NCBI GenBank assembly: GCA_030527885.1
Contig: JAUMZY010000013.1
Coordinates: forward strand, 1 to 48,767
Direction: 5' to 3'
DNA: 48,767 nt
Origin: Corynebacterium sp.
GTDB lineage: Bacteria; Actinomycetota; Actinomycetes; Mycobacteriales; Mycobacteriaceae
Each line of letters begins with the position of its first letter. Within the stretch, counting starts at the first letter, position 1. A program made the position numbers and the translations under genes. The notes beneath the pieces are model-generated. The model was not told the origin of the DNA, searched no databases, and saw only the letters and a list, made by a program, of their open reading frames with translations. This document shows, in pieces, positions 17,989-26,821 of the stretch.

Positions 17989-18052
17989 CCAGCGCTTTTG
18001 TAAGAGTTTGGTTTTGCTGTTAATATTTACCTCCGATGCTAACGCAGCGTGC

Positions 18053-18125
18053 GCGCCTTTAGCTCAGCTGGGAGAGCAGCTGGTTTACACCCAGCAGGTC
18101 GGCGGTTCGAGCCCGTCAGGGCGCA
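18053..18125 (+). tRNA. tRNA-Val (anticodon TAC)
   Basis: A complete cloverleaf can be drawn. The acceptor arm is GCGCCTT with AGGGCGC; the D arm is GCTC/GAGC; the anticodon arm is GCTGG/CCAGC with loop TTTACAC giving anticodon TAC; the T arm is GGCGG/CCGTC with TTCGAGC. The discriminator is A at 18125 and CCA is not encoded. It reads valine GUA/GUG-type codons. A plausible promoter (TAATATTT near 18020) lies upstream, and cobD starts 23 bases downstream. Confidence 0.96.
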
Positions 18126-18147
18126 CAATAACAGTAAGGCGGCGGCC

Positions 18148-19080
18148 ATGTCCATAGGAATCATCCTGGGCATGGCCGCCGACCGCATATGTGGGGATCC
18201 CCCCACCGCAATCCACCCCGTGGCACTCTTCGGCCGCACCGCCCACGCATTAGAACAAACATGCTACCGTGATTCGAAAGTCGCCGGCGTCGTGTTCCTC
18301 AGCACAGCCGTTATCCCACCCGTGGCCGCAACATACCTGCTCAGCCGCCGTTATCCCACCGCCACGCTGGCCTTCAGTCTCTTCTGCGCCCTCGGCGGCA
18401 CCACGCTCGAAAAAATCGGCGGCCGCATGGCCACCGCCCTTGACACCCACCAACTCGACGACGCACGGGAACTCATACCCTGGCTATGCTCCCGCGACCC
18501 CAACCAGCTCGACGAGCAGGGCATGATCCGCGCCACCGTGGAATCCCTGGCCGAAAACACCTCCGACGCCGCCATCGCACCCCTGTTGTGGGCCACCTGC
18601 GGCGCCCCTGGCGTGGTGCTGCACCGCCTCGTCAACACCCTTGACGCTATGGTCGGCTACCAGTCACCGCGCTACCGCAACTTTGGGTGGGCCGCCGCCA
18701 AACTTGACGACGCCCTCGCGTACCTCCCCGCCCGCTTCACCGCCCTGAGCCACGTCGGTTACGCCACCACCTGCGGCCGCAGTCGCGCAGCCTGGCGCGC
18801 CTGGCTTTTCGACGCCCCCAGCCACCCCAGCCCCAACGCCGGTCCCGTGGAAGCCACCGCCGCCGGTGCTCTAGGCACCACCCTGGGCGGCACCACCATC
18901 TACGCCCACGGCACCGAAAACCGCCCTACCTTGGGTAATGGCCCCGCCCCCACCACCGCCACCATCCGGGAAGCCATCACATTATCCCGGTGCACCCAAG
19001 TTGTTGCGGGACTAAGCGCAATAGCAGTGACAACGCTGCGCGGGCAGCGTCGAAAAGCACGGAAAAACCAGTTTTCTTAG
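18148..19080 (+). CDS. cobD: Adenosylcobinamide-phosphate synthase CobD/CbiB
   Basis: Membrane enzyme of 310 aa that attaches aminopropanol (or its phosphate) to adenosylcobyric acid in cobalamin synthesis. Family blocks are DRICGDPPTAIHPVALFGR near residue 12, ATVESLAENTSDAAIAPLLW near 130, and NTLDAMVGYQSPRYRNFGWA near 165. Several hydrophobic helices support the membrane location. ATG 18148 has TAAGG ten bases upstream; an earlier in-frame start would overlap the tRNA. Two copies of the 12-mer GCGTCGAAAAGC lie in this gene in opposite orientation (18804-18815 and 19047-19058), in different codon frames. Confidence 0.92.
   Translation: MSIGIILGMAADRICGDPPTAIHPVALFGRTAHALEQTCYRDSKVAGVVFLSTAVIPPVAATYLLSRRYPTATLAFSLFCALGGTTLEKIGGRMATALDTHQLDDARELIPWLCSRDPNQLDEQGMIRATVESLAENTSDAAIAPLLWATCGAPGVVLHRLVNTLDAMVGYQSPRYRNFGWAAAKLDDALAYLPARFTALSHVGYATTCGRSRAAWRAWLFDAPSHPSPNAGPVEATAAGALGTTLGGTTIYAHGTENRPTLGNGPAPTTATIREAITLSRCTQVVAGLSAIAVTTLRGQRRKARKNQFS
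18804..18815 (-). repeat. Dispersed 12-mer GCGTCGAAAAGC, copy 2
   Basis: Exact copy on the minus strand within cobD; the plus strand reads Leu-Phe-Asp-Ala here. It is paired with the oppositely oriented copy 243 bases downstream. Confidence 0.85.
19047..19058 (+). repeat. Dispersed 12-mer GCGTCGAAAAGC, copy 3
   Basis: Exact copy near the 3' end of cobD, reading Gln-Arg-Arg-Lys-Ala, in a different codon frame from copy 2. Confidence 0.85.
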
Positions 19081-19124
19081 AATTACGCGGCGTCATTGGG
19101 GGAATCCTGCTAAGCTGAGTGAGG

Positions 19125-19568
19125 ATGTATGACGACAGTGACACCAGCAAATTTACTGCAATTAAGCAGCCGGTGCTCGATCCCCGGGAGCGGCTCGTCT
19201 ACGAATCAGAGCAGCGCATCATCAACTGGCTCAACAGCAATGGCGCCAAATCTGTGCAACGCATCTGCCCCATCACGGAAGCCGAGACCCCCATACCCAG
19301 CACCATCCCCGACATCGTTGTCGACGATCGAACCGCTGTGATAAAAACCGTCCACTCCAAAGAATCCATCCCGAAACGCACCGCCTGGGCCGTCCTGCAA
19401 TCACGCATGCTGATTCTCGACGCCCGCGCCACCGACGGCACCAACCACATGGACGAAGCCGACATGGAAGCCGGAATGCAAGAAGCCGTGCGCGATTACG
19501 GGGCAAACCTCGACCTCATCATCACCTTCAACCACGATGCAACCCTCTTGTGGGAGGCCGAACGATGA
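19125..19568 (+). CDS. Hypothetical protein
   Basis: Protein of about 147 aa that I do not recognise. The sequence begins MYDDSDTSKFTAIKQP and contains RIINWLNSNGAKSVQRICPI and KTVHSKESIPKRTAWAVLQS. It is acidic, soluble and without a signal peptide or membrane helix. A GTG at 19119 in the same frame is an alternative start; there is no strong ribosome binding site, so it could be leaderless. The stop TGA overlaps the next ATG (ATGA at 19565-19568), so it is translationally coupled to the 110-aa gene that follows; the two probably act together. Confidence 0.72.
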   Translation: MYDDSDTSKFTAIKQPVLDPRERLVYESEQRIINWLNSNGAKSVQRICPITEAETPIPSTIPDIVVDDRTAVIKTVHSKESIPKRTAWAVLQSRMLILDARATDGTNHMDEADMEAGMQEAVRDYGANLDLIITFNHDATLLWEAER

Positions 19569-19897
19569 GCGTGCGCCCGTACATTGAAATACTATCCGGC
19601 CCCACAGCCGGCCAGGCGGCGGAAAAAATCGCCGAGATTCTCCACGCCACCAAAGAAACCAACGGCCAAGCTGAATGGTTCCCCCTCACCAGTGAGCACC
19701 GGCTCTACATTGTGCCCACGGTGGATAACACCGTGATTGGGTACCAAATCCACTCGCTGACTGATGCCGGCATTGATGCCCTCTACCAGCTCTTTACCAC
19801 ACTGAGCGAGCAAACTGATTGGCGTATTCAACTGGACTGGGATGAATTGGAATACTTGGATCCGGACTTCCCGTACCAATCATTGACTACTCCATAA
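19565..19897 (+). CDS. Hypothetical protein coupled to the preceding gene
   Basis: Unrecognised protein of 110 aa. It begins MSVRPYIEILSGPTAGQAAEK and shows EWFPLTSEHRLYIVPTVDN, then IDALYQLFTTLSEQTDWRIQ, ending with an acidic stretch (WDELEYLDPDFPYQ). No signal peptide or membrane segment. GGGAGG eight bases before ATG 19565 and the four-base ATGA overlap support the start. Together with the gene before it, it forms a two-gene operon between cobD and the convergent SURF1 gene. Confidence 0.72.
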   Translation: MSVRPYIEILSGPTAGQAAEKIAEILHATKETNGQAEWFPLTSEHRLYIVPTVDNTVIGYQIHSLTDAGIDALYQLFTTLSEQTDWRIQLDWDELEYLDPDFPYQSLTTP

Positions 19898-19937
19898 CCA
19901 TCGGGCACCCTATAACACAAGGAGTCCTCGGCAGCAG

Positions 19938-20960
19938 CTAGAAGCGATCCTGCTCCCGTTTGGCAAACCGCTCATAATGATTCGGATGCTGATTCCCGTA
20001 ACGCGAACGCTGCCGAGTAGGGGAGGGGGCCGCATCAACCTGCGCTGGTTCTTCCTGCTGCTTTGCGTGGTCCGATTTGGCGGTTTCGGCGACCGGAGCC
20101 GCATCTGTGGGCTCCGGGTCCGTACCAGTTGGGTTCGTACCAGCTGCCCCCGCAGCAGTTGCATCCGTCTGCGCCAGCAACGCCATTTCCGCTTCTTCTT
20201 CCCGCAGCCGCCGCCGCTCCTTGGTTTCCGACCAAATGAAATAACAGAAACCCAACGGCGCCATGATGCCAAACGCAATCCACTGGAACCCATAAGACAA
20301 ATGATTACCCCGATCCAATTTCGGAATCGGAATAAAATGCAATAATCCCGGCTGGCCATCCGAAAGCTGCGCATAATCCTTCGCCAACGAGAGATCTTCT
20401 ATCTCCCCAACCTGTTCAGTATTAATGCCATACACCTGCTTCGGATCCACATCCGTCCGCGGCGCAGTCTGCGGCTTTTGCTCATCAACCCGGGCATGCG
20501 CCACAATCGTCACCGTCCCCGTCGGCGCTGGCGGGATAACCGTTTCCTGCCCCGCCGTCGTCGGCTCAAACCCCCGATTAATCAGAATGACCTCGCCCGA
20601 CTCCAACCGGAACGGCGTCAACGCCTGCAACGCCGGCGTGGACTCCACCGGCCGCAGCCGCAAAATCACCTCATGATCATTAAGGTACTGCCCCGTGAGG
20701 GTGACCCGCATCCACTCCTGACTGTCCTTAATCGCCCCATCCGCCCCATAAATCTCCGAATAAGGTTTCGGATCCACATGGAACGCATCCTCAATGTGAT
20801 TATTGCGATCAACAATCTTGGCATCTTTATTCAACTGCCACGGGGACAAAATCGTAAAAGCCGCATAGGAAAAGCTCACCACCAGCAAGAACGTTATGAT
20901 CCACCCCGGCGAAAAAAACACCTTCCAGCCAGTAAGTGTGCTGCGGGATTGTCGTTTCAT
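19938..20960 (-). CDS. SURF1 family cytochrome oxidase assembly protein
   Basis: Membrane protein of 340 aa. The two transmembrane helices expected of SURF1 are near the N-terminus (GWIITFLLVVSFSYAAFTIL, about residues 21-40) and after the extracytoplasmic domain (FQWIAFGIMAPLGFCYFIW, about 235-253). Family marks include the LINRGFEP motif and the GFQW start of helix two. SURF1 assists heme insertion into cytochrome c oxidase. A long acidic, Ala/Thr-rich C-terminal tail of about 90 residues is cytoplasmic and variable. ATG 20960 overlaps the stop of the upstream phosphatase gene (TAATG), so the genes are coupled. Confidence 0.87.
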   Translation of the reverse strand: MKRQSRSTLTGWKVFFSPGWIITFLLVVSFSYAAFTILSPWQLNKDAKIVDRNNHIEDAFHVDPKPYSEIYGADGAIKDSQEWMRVTLTGQYLNDHEVILRLRPVESTPALQALTPFRLESGEVILINRGFEPTTAGQETVIPPAPTGTVTIVAHARVDEQKPQTAPRTDVDPKQVYGINTEQVGEIEDLSLAKDYAQLSDGQPGLLHFIPIPKLDRGNHLSYGFQWIAFGIMAPLGFCYFIWSETKERRRLREEEAEMALLAQTDATAAGAAGTNPTGTDPEPTDAAPVAETAKSDHAKQQEEPAQVDAAPSPTRQRSRYGNQHPNHYERFAKREQDRF

Positions 20961-21496
20961 TAGCGGCGACCTGATTGCTCGCTTAACTGTTCGGTAATCC
21001 ACGCCACGATGCCCGGCACCGCAGCCTCAATCTGAGTGCGCGTCGTCACAAAATCCGACTTGTAGCCGTAATACGGGTCCTCAACCTCAAGCTTCCCAGC
21101 AGCCACCGACTCCGGATCAAAACTACGCAACAACCTAATGCGCTCCGGATCCACCCCAAAATCCGTCACCCACTGCACATGCCGCGAATCCATAGCAATG
21201 ATGAGATCAGCGGCAGCATGGGAATCATCAAACTGCGCCGCCCGGTGCGAACTACCGTCATACCCAGCGCGCTTCAACTCCATCAAAGCCCGCTTGTCGG
21301 CACTCTCACCCACATGCCAACCACCAGTGCCGCACGAATCCACATACACCCGATCGGCCAACCCGGCTTCTTTAATCCCATGGTTAATAATCACATCACC
21401 CATGGGGGAGCGGCAGATATTGCCGGTACACACCACGGTGATATGCAATTTACGATTCGTCTGATGCGGAAAAATCCGGGGAGTTGTTGAAGACAT
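20960..21496 (-). CDS. Low molecular weight protein-tyrosine phosphatase
   Basis: Cytoplasmic phosphatase of 178 aa. The P-loop VCTGNICRSPMG gives the nucleophile C23 and arginine R29 (CX5R), and the general acid aspartate is in EDPYYG near residue 140. It would remove phosphate from tyrosine residues, or act in arsenate chemistry in some relatives; the P-loop followed by SPMG favours the tyrosine phosphatase class. ATG 21496 has an AAAGGA ribosome binding site. It overlaps the HAD gene by 47 bases upstream and the SURF1 gene by one base downstream, forming a tight three-gene operon. Confidence 0.9.
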   Translation of the reverse strand: MSSTTPRIFPHQTNRKLHITVVCTGNICRSPMGDVIINHGIKEAGLADRVYVDSCGTGGWHVGESADKRALMELKRAGYDGSSHRAAQFDDSHAAADLIIAMDSRHVQWVTDFGVDPERIRLLRSFDPESVAAGKLEVEDPYYGYKSDFVTTRTQIEAAVPGIVAWITEQLSEQSGRR

Positions 21497-22127
21497 TGAC
21501 AATTCCTTTCAATTCCGTCATGGTGTTGGCCACCCGATACGCTTTTTGCCATTCTTCCGAATTCCCATAGCCCCAAGAAACCAGCACAGTGGGGATCCCA
21601 AACTGTTGTGCGCCCTCAACATCATGCGATCGGTCACCAATCATGAGAATATTGGAACGCCCAACTGTAAGATTCATTGAATCTAGCACATACTTAATCA
21701 CATCAGCTTTGCTAGACCGCGAACCGTACTCCTGCGCACCCGCAATAAAATCAAAATACTGCGCTATGTCAAAATGCTTCAACATGGTGGTAGCAATCGC
21801 CTGATTCTTGCTGGTGGCCACGCACAACGTCAGGCCGGCTTCCTTCCACTGCGCCAAGGTTTCCGGCCAATGCGCAAACAAACTCGATTCTAACCAACCG
21901 CTGAGATCATAATGTTCCCGGTATAAATCCTTAGCAACCCGAATTTCCGTCGGGTCTAACCCCAATCGGGCAAAAGAATGATCAATAGGGGGGCCAGGAA
22001 TACTTTGCAGCCAGGCATCATCAGGAATCTCCATGCCCTGCGCCCGCAGGGTAGCAATGAAGGACGAACGAATGCCAGGATAAGAATCAATGAGTGTACC
22101 GTCAACGTCAATAAGTAATGTTGCCAC
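21450..22127 (-). CDS. HAD-family hydrolase, phosphoglycolate phosphatase-like
   Basis: Cytoplasmic phosphatase of 225 aa. HAD motif I is IDVDGTLIDS at residues 6-15 (nucleophile and acid aspartates), motif II is CVATSKNQ near 102, and motif IV is MIGDRSHDVEGA near 167. A helical cap follows motif I. It is closest to the Gph/YqaB type subclass IA; the substrate may be phosphoglycolate or a nucleotide. The start is GTG at 22127. The 3' end overlaps the next gene by 47 bases in a different frame, an unusually long overlap. Confidence 0.88.
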   Translation of the reverse strand: MATLLIDVDGTLIDSYPGIRSSFIATLRAQGMEIPDDAWLQSIPGPPIDHSFARLGLDPTEIRVAKDLYREHYDLSGWLESSLFAHWPETLAQWKEAGLTLCVATSKNQAIATTMLKHFDIAQYFDFIAGAQEYGSRSSKADVIKYVLDSMNLTVGRSNILMIGDRSHDVEGAQQFGIPTVLVSWGYGNSEEWQKAYRVANTMTELKGIVNVFNNSPDFSASDES

Positions 22128-22201
22128 GTGCTCAAGTTTGGCATTGATTCCCTACTTCTGTCATCTTTCTCAGCCGCGCAACGCTAGTAAAGTGAAAGAT
22201 C

Positions 22202-23242
22202 GTGAACCTGCCAGCCCAGCAACCACCCCGCATTCATGGCGATATTGCAGCCCGCGGCGCAGCCCTCGACTTCGCCGTCAACGTCGCCGCAACCACTCCA
22301 AGCTGGCTTATCAACGCTCTCAGCAGCCAACTTTCCCACCTAGCCGCCTACCCCGACGCCACAAAAGTCGCAGAAGTAGAAGCCGCAATTGCCGCCTACC
22401 ACACCATTCCCCCCGAACATGTGATGTTGCTTGCAGGAGCCGCCGAAGGCTTTGCTTTACTACCCACATTGTCGGTTAACCACCCCACCATCATTCATCC
22501 CGGATTCGCTGAACCAGACATCACCTTCACCACCGCCGGGCGCACCGTCCACCGAATAATCCTGCTCGCCCCCTTCCGCACCCTACCCCCCATCAACCAC
22601 CCCACCGACCTCATCATGATCGGCAACCCCACTAACCCCACCGGGGTGCTCTGGAACCCCACCGACCTAGCGGCACTCGCCCAACCCGGCCGCTTCCTCG
22701 TGGTAGACGAAGCCTTCATGGACATTGTGGGGGAAGAACACTCCATCATCCCTCACGTGCCCACCAACCCACAGATCATCGTGCTGCGCAGCCTCACCAA
22801 AACCTGGGCGCTCGCCGGCCTGCGCGTCGGCTACATGGTGGCAGACCCCGACACCGTCCTCACACCCCTACGGCAGCGCCGGGCCCACTGGCCGGTGGGC
22901 ACCCTGCAAATCGCGGCGGCGGAAGCCGTGTTCAACCGGGGCGTGCGGGAGCTGCCGGCCCGCAGGCAGGAGATGCAGGCGCAGCGGGCAGCTATGCTGG
23001 CGGCGTTAGGGGACATCAATTGGCTGCCAGTGAGCGAGTCGCATGCGCCGTTTGTGTTGGTGCGGCCGGGGGAGCGCACGCCGGCGCAGGCCAAGGAACT
23101 GTACGAGGCGTTGTTGGCCCAGGGCATTGCGCTGCGCCGATGCGATACTTTCCCTGGGTTAGGATGGAACTATTTCCGCCTCGCGGTGCGGAAAACCCCA
23201 CAGGTAGAATCCCTCATAACTGAGCTAAGGAGCATGTGCTAA
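22202..23242 (+). CDS. cobC: PLP-dependent aminotransferase-like enzyme, cobalamin CobC type
   Basis: Fold type I PLP enzyme of 346 aa, related to threonine-phosphate decarboxylase and histidinol-phosphate aminotransferase, and a likely source of the aminopropanol arm of cobalamin. The PLP lysine is K200 in LRSLTKTWALAGLRVGY; NPTNPTGVLW near 142 and FLVVDEAFMDIV near 165 are typical. The start is GTG 22202, with a weak GAAAGA upstream. Codons change from C-ending to G-ending near 22,880. The stop overlaps the start of the Nif3-like gene (TAATG). Function inferred from family and from cobD nearby, though cobD is not adjacent. Confidence 0.82.
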   Translation: MNLPAQQPPRIHGDIAARGAALDFAVNVAATTPSWLINALSSQLSHLAAYPDATKVAEVEAAIAAYHTIPPEHVMLLAGAAEGFALLPTLSVNHPTIIHPGFAEPDITFTTAGRTVHRIILLAPFRTLPPINHPTDLIMIGNPTNPTGVLWNPTDLAALAQPGRFLVVDEAFMDIVGEEHSIIPHVPTNPQIIVLRSLTKTWALAGLRVGYMVADPDTVLTPLRQRRAHWPVGTLQIAAAEAVFNRGVRELPARRQEMQAQRAAMLAALGDINWLPVSESHAPFVLVRPGERTPAQAKELYEALLAQGIALRRCDTFPGLGWNYFRLAVRKTPQVESLITELRSMC

Positions 23243-24393
23243 TGCCAGATAATTCCCCCGTTACCGTCGGCGATGTTGTTCGGGTATTGGATCAGGCCTA
23301 CCCGCCATATTTGGCAGAGAGCTGGGATAAAGTCGGCCTGATCTGCGGCGACCCGGCGGCAGAGGTGCGTAAGATTGCGCTGGCCTTGGACTGCACCCAG
23401 ACGGTGGCGGATGCTGCGGTGGCGGCGGGTGCGGATATGCTCATTGTGCATCACCCACTGCTGTTGCGGGGCGTGCACACCGTCGCGGCCAATACGCCCA
23501 AGGGCAAGGTTATTCACACACTCATTCGTAACGACGTGGCATTGTTTGCCGCCCACACCAATGCTGATTCTGCACGGCCTGGGGTGAATGATAAATTGGC
23601 GGAACTCGTGGGCATTACTGCCGGTAGGCCCATCAAACCCATTCGGTTTGGCCTGGATAAGTGGGGTGTGCAGGTGCCGGTGGCGGATGCGGAAGCCCTG
23701 AAAGCAGCGCTGTTTGCCGCTGGCGCTGGGGAGATAGGGGAGTATTCGGAATGCGCGTTCAGCTGGGAAGGGGCGGGGCAGTTTCGGCCGTCGACAAGCG
23801 CAAATCCGGTGATTGGAGCGCGCGCAGAGCTTACCCACGTGGCCGAAGCGCGGGTGGAGTTCGTGGCGCCGCGGCGGTTGCGGGAAACCCTCATGGATGT
23901 GCTGCGAACCGCACACCCGTACGAAGAAGTGGCATTCGATATTGTTGCCATGGAACCCACCCAACCCTTGGACACGGCGTATGGCCTGGGGCGGGTCGGG
24001 GAGCTGCCCGCGCCCATGCGTTTCGCCGACTTCGTTCAGCAGGTAGCCAACGCGCTGCCGGCGACGGAATGGGGCGTGCGGGCCGCTGGCGACCCCGACC
24101 AGCTGGTTCGTACCGTTGCCGTGAGTTCCGGCTCGGGCGATAGCTTTCTCGACGCGGTGACGGCGCTCGGGGTGGACGTGTATGTTACCTCTGATCTGCG
24201 GCATCACCCCGTTGATGAGCACCTGCGGGCCGGCGGCCCCCTCATCGTTGACACGGCGCACTGGGCTAGCGAATATCCGTGGACTTCGCAGGCTGCTGAG
24301 ATTGTGCAGGCTGCGCTGCCGCTTATCGACGTCGCAGTGTTGCCGATTCGCACTGATCCGTGGACTATTTCGGCTCACCCCACAACCGGCTAG
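23242..24393 (+). CDS. Nif3-like dinuclear metal center protein
   Basis: Hexameric metal-binding protein of 383 aa (YqfO/YbgI/Nif3 family). Metal-site motifs are IVHHPLLLRGV near residue 65, HTNADSARPGVNDKL near 105, YVTSDLRHHPVDEH near 312 and DTAHWASE near 335. The insert between the two halves (about residues 125-265) matches the longer YqfO form. GTP cyclohydrolase I type 2 activity has been reported for one relative, but the general role is unknown. ATG 23242 overlaps the cobC stop by one base; a GTG at 23236 is possible. The gene begins a run of three with a zinc-ribbon gene and an RNase H-phosphatase gene. Confidence 0.92.
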   Translation: MPDNSPVTVGDVVRVLDQAYPPYLAESWDKVGLICGDPAAEVRKIALALDCTQTVADAAVAAGADMLIVHHPLLLRGVHTVAANTPKGKVIHTLIRNDVALFAAHTNADSARPGVNDKLAELVGITAGRPIKPIRFGLDKWGVQVPVADAEALKAALFAAGAGEIGEYSECAFSWEGAGQFRPSTSANPVIGARAELTHVAEARVEFVAPRRLRETLMDVLRTAHPYEEVAFDIVAMEPTQPLDTAYGLGRVGELPAPMRFADFVQQVANALPATEWGVRAAGDPDQLVRTVAVSSGSGDSFLDAVTALGVDVYVTSDLRHHPVDEHLRAGGPLIVDTAHWASEYPWTSQAAEIVQAALPLIDVAVLPIRTDPWTISAHPTTG

Positions 24394-24403
24394 ACTCCAA
24401 GGC

Positions 24404-25123
24404 ATGTCTCTTATGAAATTAGACCCAGAGCAACAACAACTCCTTCTCGAATTAGCCACCGCCCAACGCATCCAAGCCACCGGCACCCAACCCCCCGAAC
24501 CTGAAGAAAAAATCGCCTTACAAACAGCCACCGCCGAACTGGAGAAATACCGCGCTGCCGCCGCATCCGCGCAGCTTGCTGTGGATGACATGGAGTTAGA
24601 AATCCTGCGCATCCAGGCCGATGAAACCAAACTGCGGCGCCGCTCGGCAGACGATAAAAAACAACTCACCGCCGCCACCGACCCCGAAAAACGCAAAGAT
24701 TTAGAAAAAGATCTCTACACCACTAAATCCCGCATCGGCGACCTGCTTAGCGAATTAGCTGAAGCGCACAATGAGATACACGCCTTACGCAACAATGCCG
24801 ACCTGAACAACCAGCGGGTGAAAGAAGCCGAACAAAAAGTGGCCGCCGCGCAAGCCGTCCTGGACGCCAACCCACCAGTTGACCCCGTGGTTGAACAGCA
24901 ACAACGCATCGCGTACCTCCGGGAAACCTTGCCGGCCAACATCATCGCGGAATACGATGCCCAGCGGCAAGAAAATTCCGTGGGCGTGGCCTCCTTCAAT
25001 GGGCGCAGTTGCGGCGGCTGCTTCATGGTGTTGCCGCCGAATGACATCACCGCCATCCGTACGGCAGCCCCGGATGAAGTGCCCCAATGCCCTGACTGCG
25101 GCAGCTACCTTGTGCGGGCTTAG
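24404..25123 (+). CDS. Coiled-coil protein with C-terminal C4 zinc ribbon
   Basis: Cytoplasmic protein of 239 aa. Residues about 30-185 are a long coiled coil rich in Ala, Glu, Lys and Gln. The C-terminus is a zinc ribbon with two cysteine pairs: CGGC (GRSCGGCFMVLPPN) and CPDC (VPQCPDCGSYLVR). This is the CT398-like/zf-RING_7 family, placed next to Nif3-like genes in many bacteria. The function is not known; nucleic acid or protein binding is likely. ATG 24404 is preceded by AAGG and lies 10 bases after the Nif3 stop; ATG 24413 is an alternative. Confidence 0.88.
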   Translation: MSLMKLDPEQQQLLLELATAQRIQATGTQPPEPEEKIALQTATAELEKYRAAAASAQLAVDDMELEILRIQADETKLRRRSADDKKQLTAATDPEKRKDLEKDLYTTKSRIGDLLSELAEAHNEIHALRNNADLNNQRVKEAEQKVAAAQAVLDANPPVDPVVEQQQRIAYLRETLPANIIAEYDAQRQENSVGVASFNGRSCGGCFMVLPPNDITAIRTAAPDEVPQCPDCGSYLVRA

Positions 25124-25135
25124 TGGGTGGACATC

Positions 25136-26293
25136 ATGAAACTCGTCATTGAAGCCGACGGTGGTTCCCGTGGTAACCCCGGGGTGGCCGGGGCTGGCAC
25201 CATCATCTACCACGCCGACGGCGCCACTGTGGTGCGCAAACTCGCCTACGTGGTGGGCACCGCAACCAACAACGTGGCGGAATACTATGGGCTGCTCAAC
25301 GGCCTCAAGGCCGCGCAGGAACTAGGCGCCACAGACCTGGATGTGCGCATGGACTCCAAACTCGTGGTCGAACAAATGTCCGGTAGGTGGAAAATAAAAC
25401 ACCCCGACATGAGGGAACTCGCCCTGGAATGCCAAACCATCATGCTCACCATGAACAAGGTGACGTTCACCTGGATTCCCCGCGCCGACAACGCCGCCGC
25501 CGATGCCCTGGCCAACCTCGCCATGGACGCCAATGAGGCCGGTTCCCCCGTTGGTTTCGTCCCCGTCGACGACCCCACCCCACAGCTAAGCGACGACGAT
25601 GGCATCGCCGCCACCGATGCGGAGAAACCATCACCAACCACATGGTTAGGCACTAACACATCTGCTACGCGCATGTTATTGCTGCGCCACGGCCAAACCG
25701 ACATGTCCGTGAAACGCCAATACGCCGGCCTCGCCGATCCACCCCTGACCCAACTCGGCAAGTGGCAAGCCAGCCGCGCCGCCCAACGCATCGCCGCCCG
25801 GGGCGAACTAGCGGCCATCATCTCGTCGCCGCTTATCCGCTGCCACCAAACCGCCAAAGCAGTAGCCGACCTCATGGAGATGCACGTCATCACCGACCCC
25901 GGGCTAGTCGAACTAGATTTCGGACGCTGGGACGGCCTCACCTTCGCCGAAGCCCACGAACAAGACCCCGAACTACATTCACAATGGCTCGCCGACCCTA
26001 CCGTGCCCACCCCCGGCGGGGAATCCCTCGTGCAAGCACACGAACGGGTCGAAGAAACCCGCAAGAAGCTCCAAGCACAATACGAAGGCCAAACCATCCT
26101 GGTGGTCAGCCACGTCACCCCCATCAAATCCATCGTGCGCCAAGCCCTGGGATGCTCCACCAGCATCTTCCACTGCCTGCACCTCGACCTGGCCTCATTC
26201 TCCATCGCGGAATTCTATTCCGACGGGCCCACCTGCGTGCGGTTAGTCAACGACACATCGCACCTCAAAACCACCCAAACCATGATAGGCTAA
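25136..26293 (+). CDS. Bifunctional RNase HI / histidine phosphatase fusion
   Basis: Two-domain enzyme of 385 aa like mycobacterial Rv2228c. The N-terminal RNase HI has D8 in IEADGGSRGNPG, E49 in NNVAEYYGL, D73 in VRMDSKLVVEQM and D123 near ADNAAADALA, so all catalytic acids are present; it cuts the RNA of RNA-DNA hybrids. A linker of about 45 residues leads to a histidine phosphatase domain with the RHG motif at 184-186 (LLLRHGQTD), ELDFGRWDGLTF and VSHVTPIKSI; in the mycobacterial protein this half has acid phosphatase or CobC-like activity. ATG 25136 has GGTGG upstream and follows the zinc-ribbon gene by 12 bases. rnpB starts seven bases after its stop. Confidence 0.94.
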   Translation: MKLVIEADGGSRGNPGVAGAGTIIYHADGATVVRKLAYVVGTATNNVAEYYGLLNGLKAAQELGATDLDVRMDSKLVVEQMSGRWKIKHPDMRELALECQTIMLTMNKVTFTWIPRADNAAADALANLAMDANEAGSPVGFVPVDDPTPQLSDDDGIAATDAEKPSPTTWLGTNTSATRMLLLRHGQTDMSVKRQYAGLADPPLTQLGKWQASRAAQRIAARGELAAIISSPLIRCHQTAKAVADLMEMHVITDPGLVELDFGRWDGLTFAEAHEQDPELHSQWLADPTVPTPGGESLVQAHERVEETRKKLQAQYEGQTILVVSHVTPIKSIVRQALGCSTSIFHCLHLDLASFSIAEFYSDGPTCVRLVNDTSHLKTTQTMIG

Positions 26294-26299
26294 ATCCGC

Positions 26300-26722
26300 A
26301 ATTGAGCCGACCGGGCGATTGCGGCCACCCGAACCACCACTAGCACGGCGGTAAGCGGGTTGCCGAGGAAAGTCCGGACTCCACAGAGCACGGTGGTTGC
26401 TAACAGCAACCCAGGGTAACCTGCGGGAAAGTGCAACAGAAAGTAAACCGCCCGGCCCCCTGGGCCAGGTAAGGGTGAAACGGTGTGGTAAGAGCACACC
26501 AGCGAGGTAGGTGACTACCCCGGCTATGTAAACCCCACCCGGAGCAAGGCAAGAATAGTGTACTCGACTACCAAGCCAAGTACGCTTGGGCAAACGCTAC
26601 TGGGCTGCTCGCCCAAAGTTTGCAGGTAGCCGCTTGAGGCTGTCAGCAATGACACGCCCAGATGGATGATCGCCACCGCACAAAACTGCGGCACAGAATC
26701 CGGCTTACAGGTTGGCTCAATT
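26300..26722 (+). ncRNA. rnpB: RNase P RNA, bacterial class A
   Basis: The catalytic RNA of RNase P, which trims tRNA 5' ends. The universal block GAGGAAAGTCCGGACTCC is at about 26366-26383, and the matching 3' block ACAGAATCCGGCTTACAG is at about 26693-26710. The ends pair as AATTGAGCC (26300-26308) with GGCTCAATT (26714-26722), closing helix P1. Internal features such as GGGTGAAACGGTGTGGTAAGA are also typical. The ends are estimated from this pairing and may differ by a few bases. Confidence 0.95.
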
Positions 26723-26776
26723 GCACCACCAACACCCAACCCACCTGGTTTGATACCACCAAGCGCCAAGCCGGCG

Positions 26777-26788
26777 GCGTCGAAAAGC
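26777..26788 (+). repeat. Dispersed 12-mer GCGTCGAAAAGC, copy 4
   Basis: Exact copy in the space between rnpB and the RNB exonuclease gene, 34 bases upstream of the ATG. Confidence 0.85.
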
Positions 26789-26821
26789 TAAACATGCGAA
26801 ATTCTGCAACAATAAAGCAGT

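Noticed and set aside
17989-18147. Cobalamin riboswitch upstream of cobD
   Set aside because: The space is taken by tRNA-Val, and the conserved B12-box sequence is not seen there or upstream of the cobC-like gene.
23239-24696. Long minus-strand open frame of 485 codons opposite the Nif3-like and zinc-ribbon genes
   Set aside because: The plus strand carries clear family motifs over the same bases; the reverse frame is rich in His, Arg and Pro with no recognisable domain, as expected for an antisense shadow.
25285-26205. Minus-strand frame of 306 codons opposite the RNase H-phosphatase gene
   Set aside because: No domain; Ser/Arg/Trp-rich shadow of a well-supported gene.
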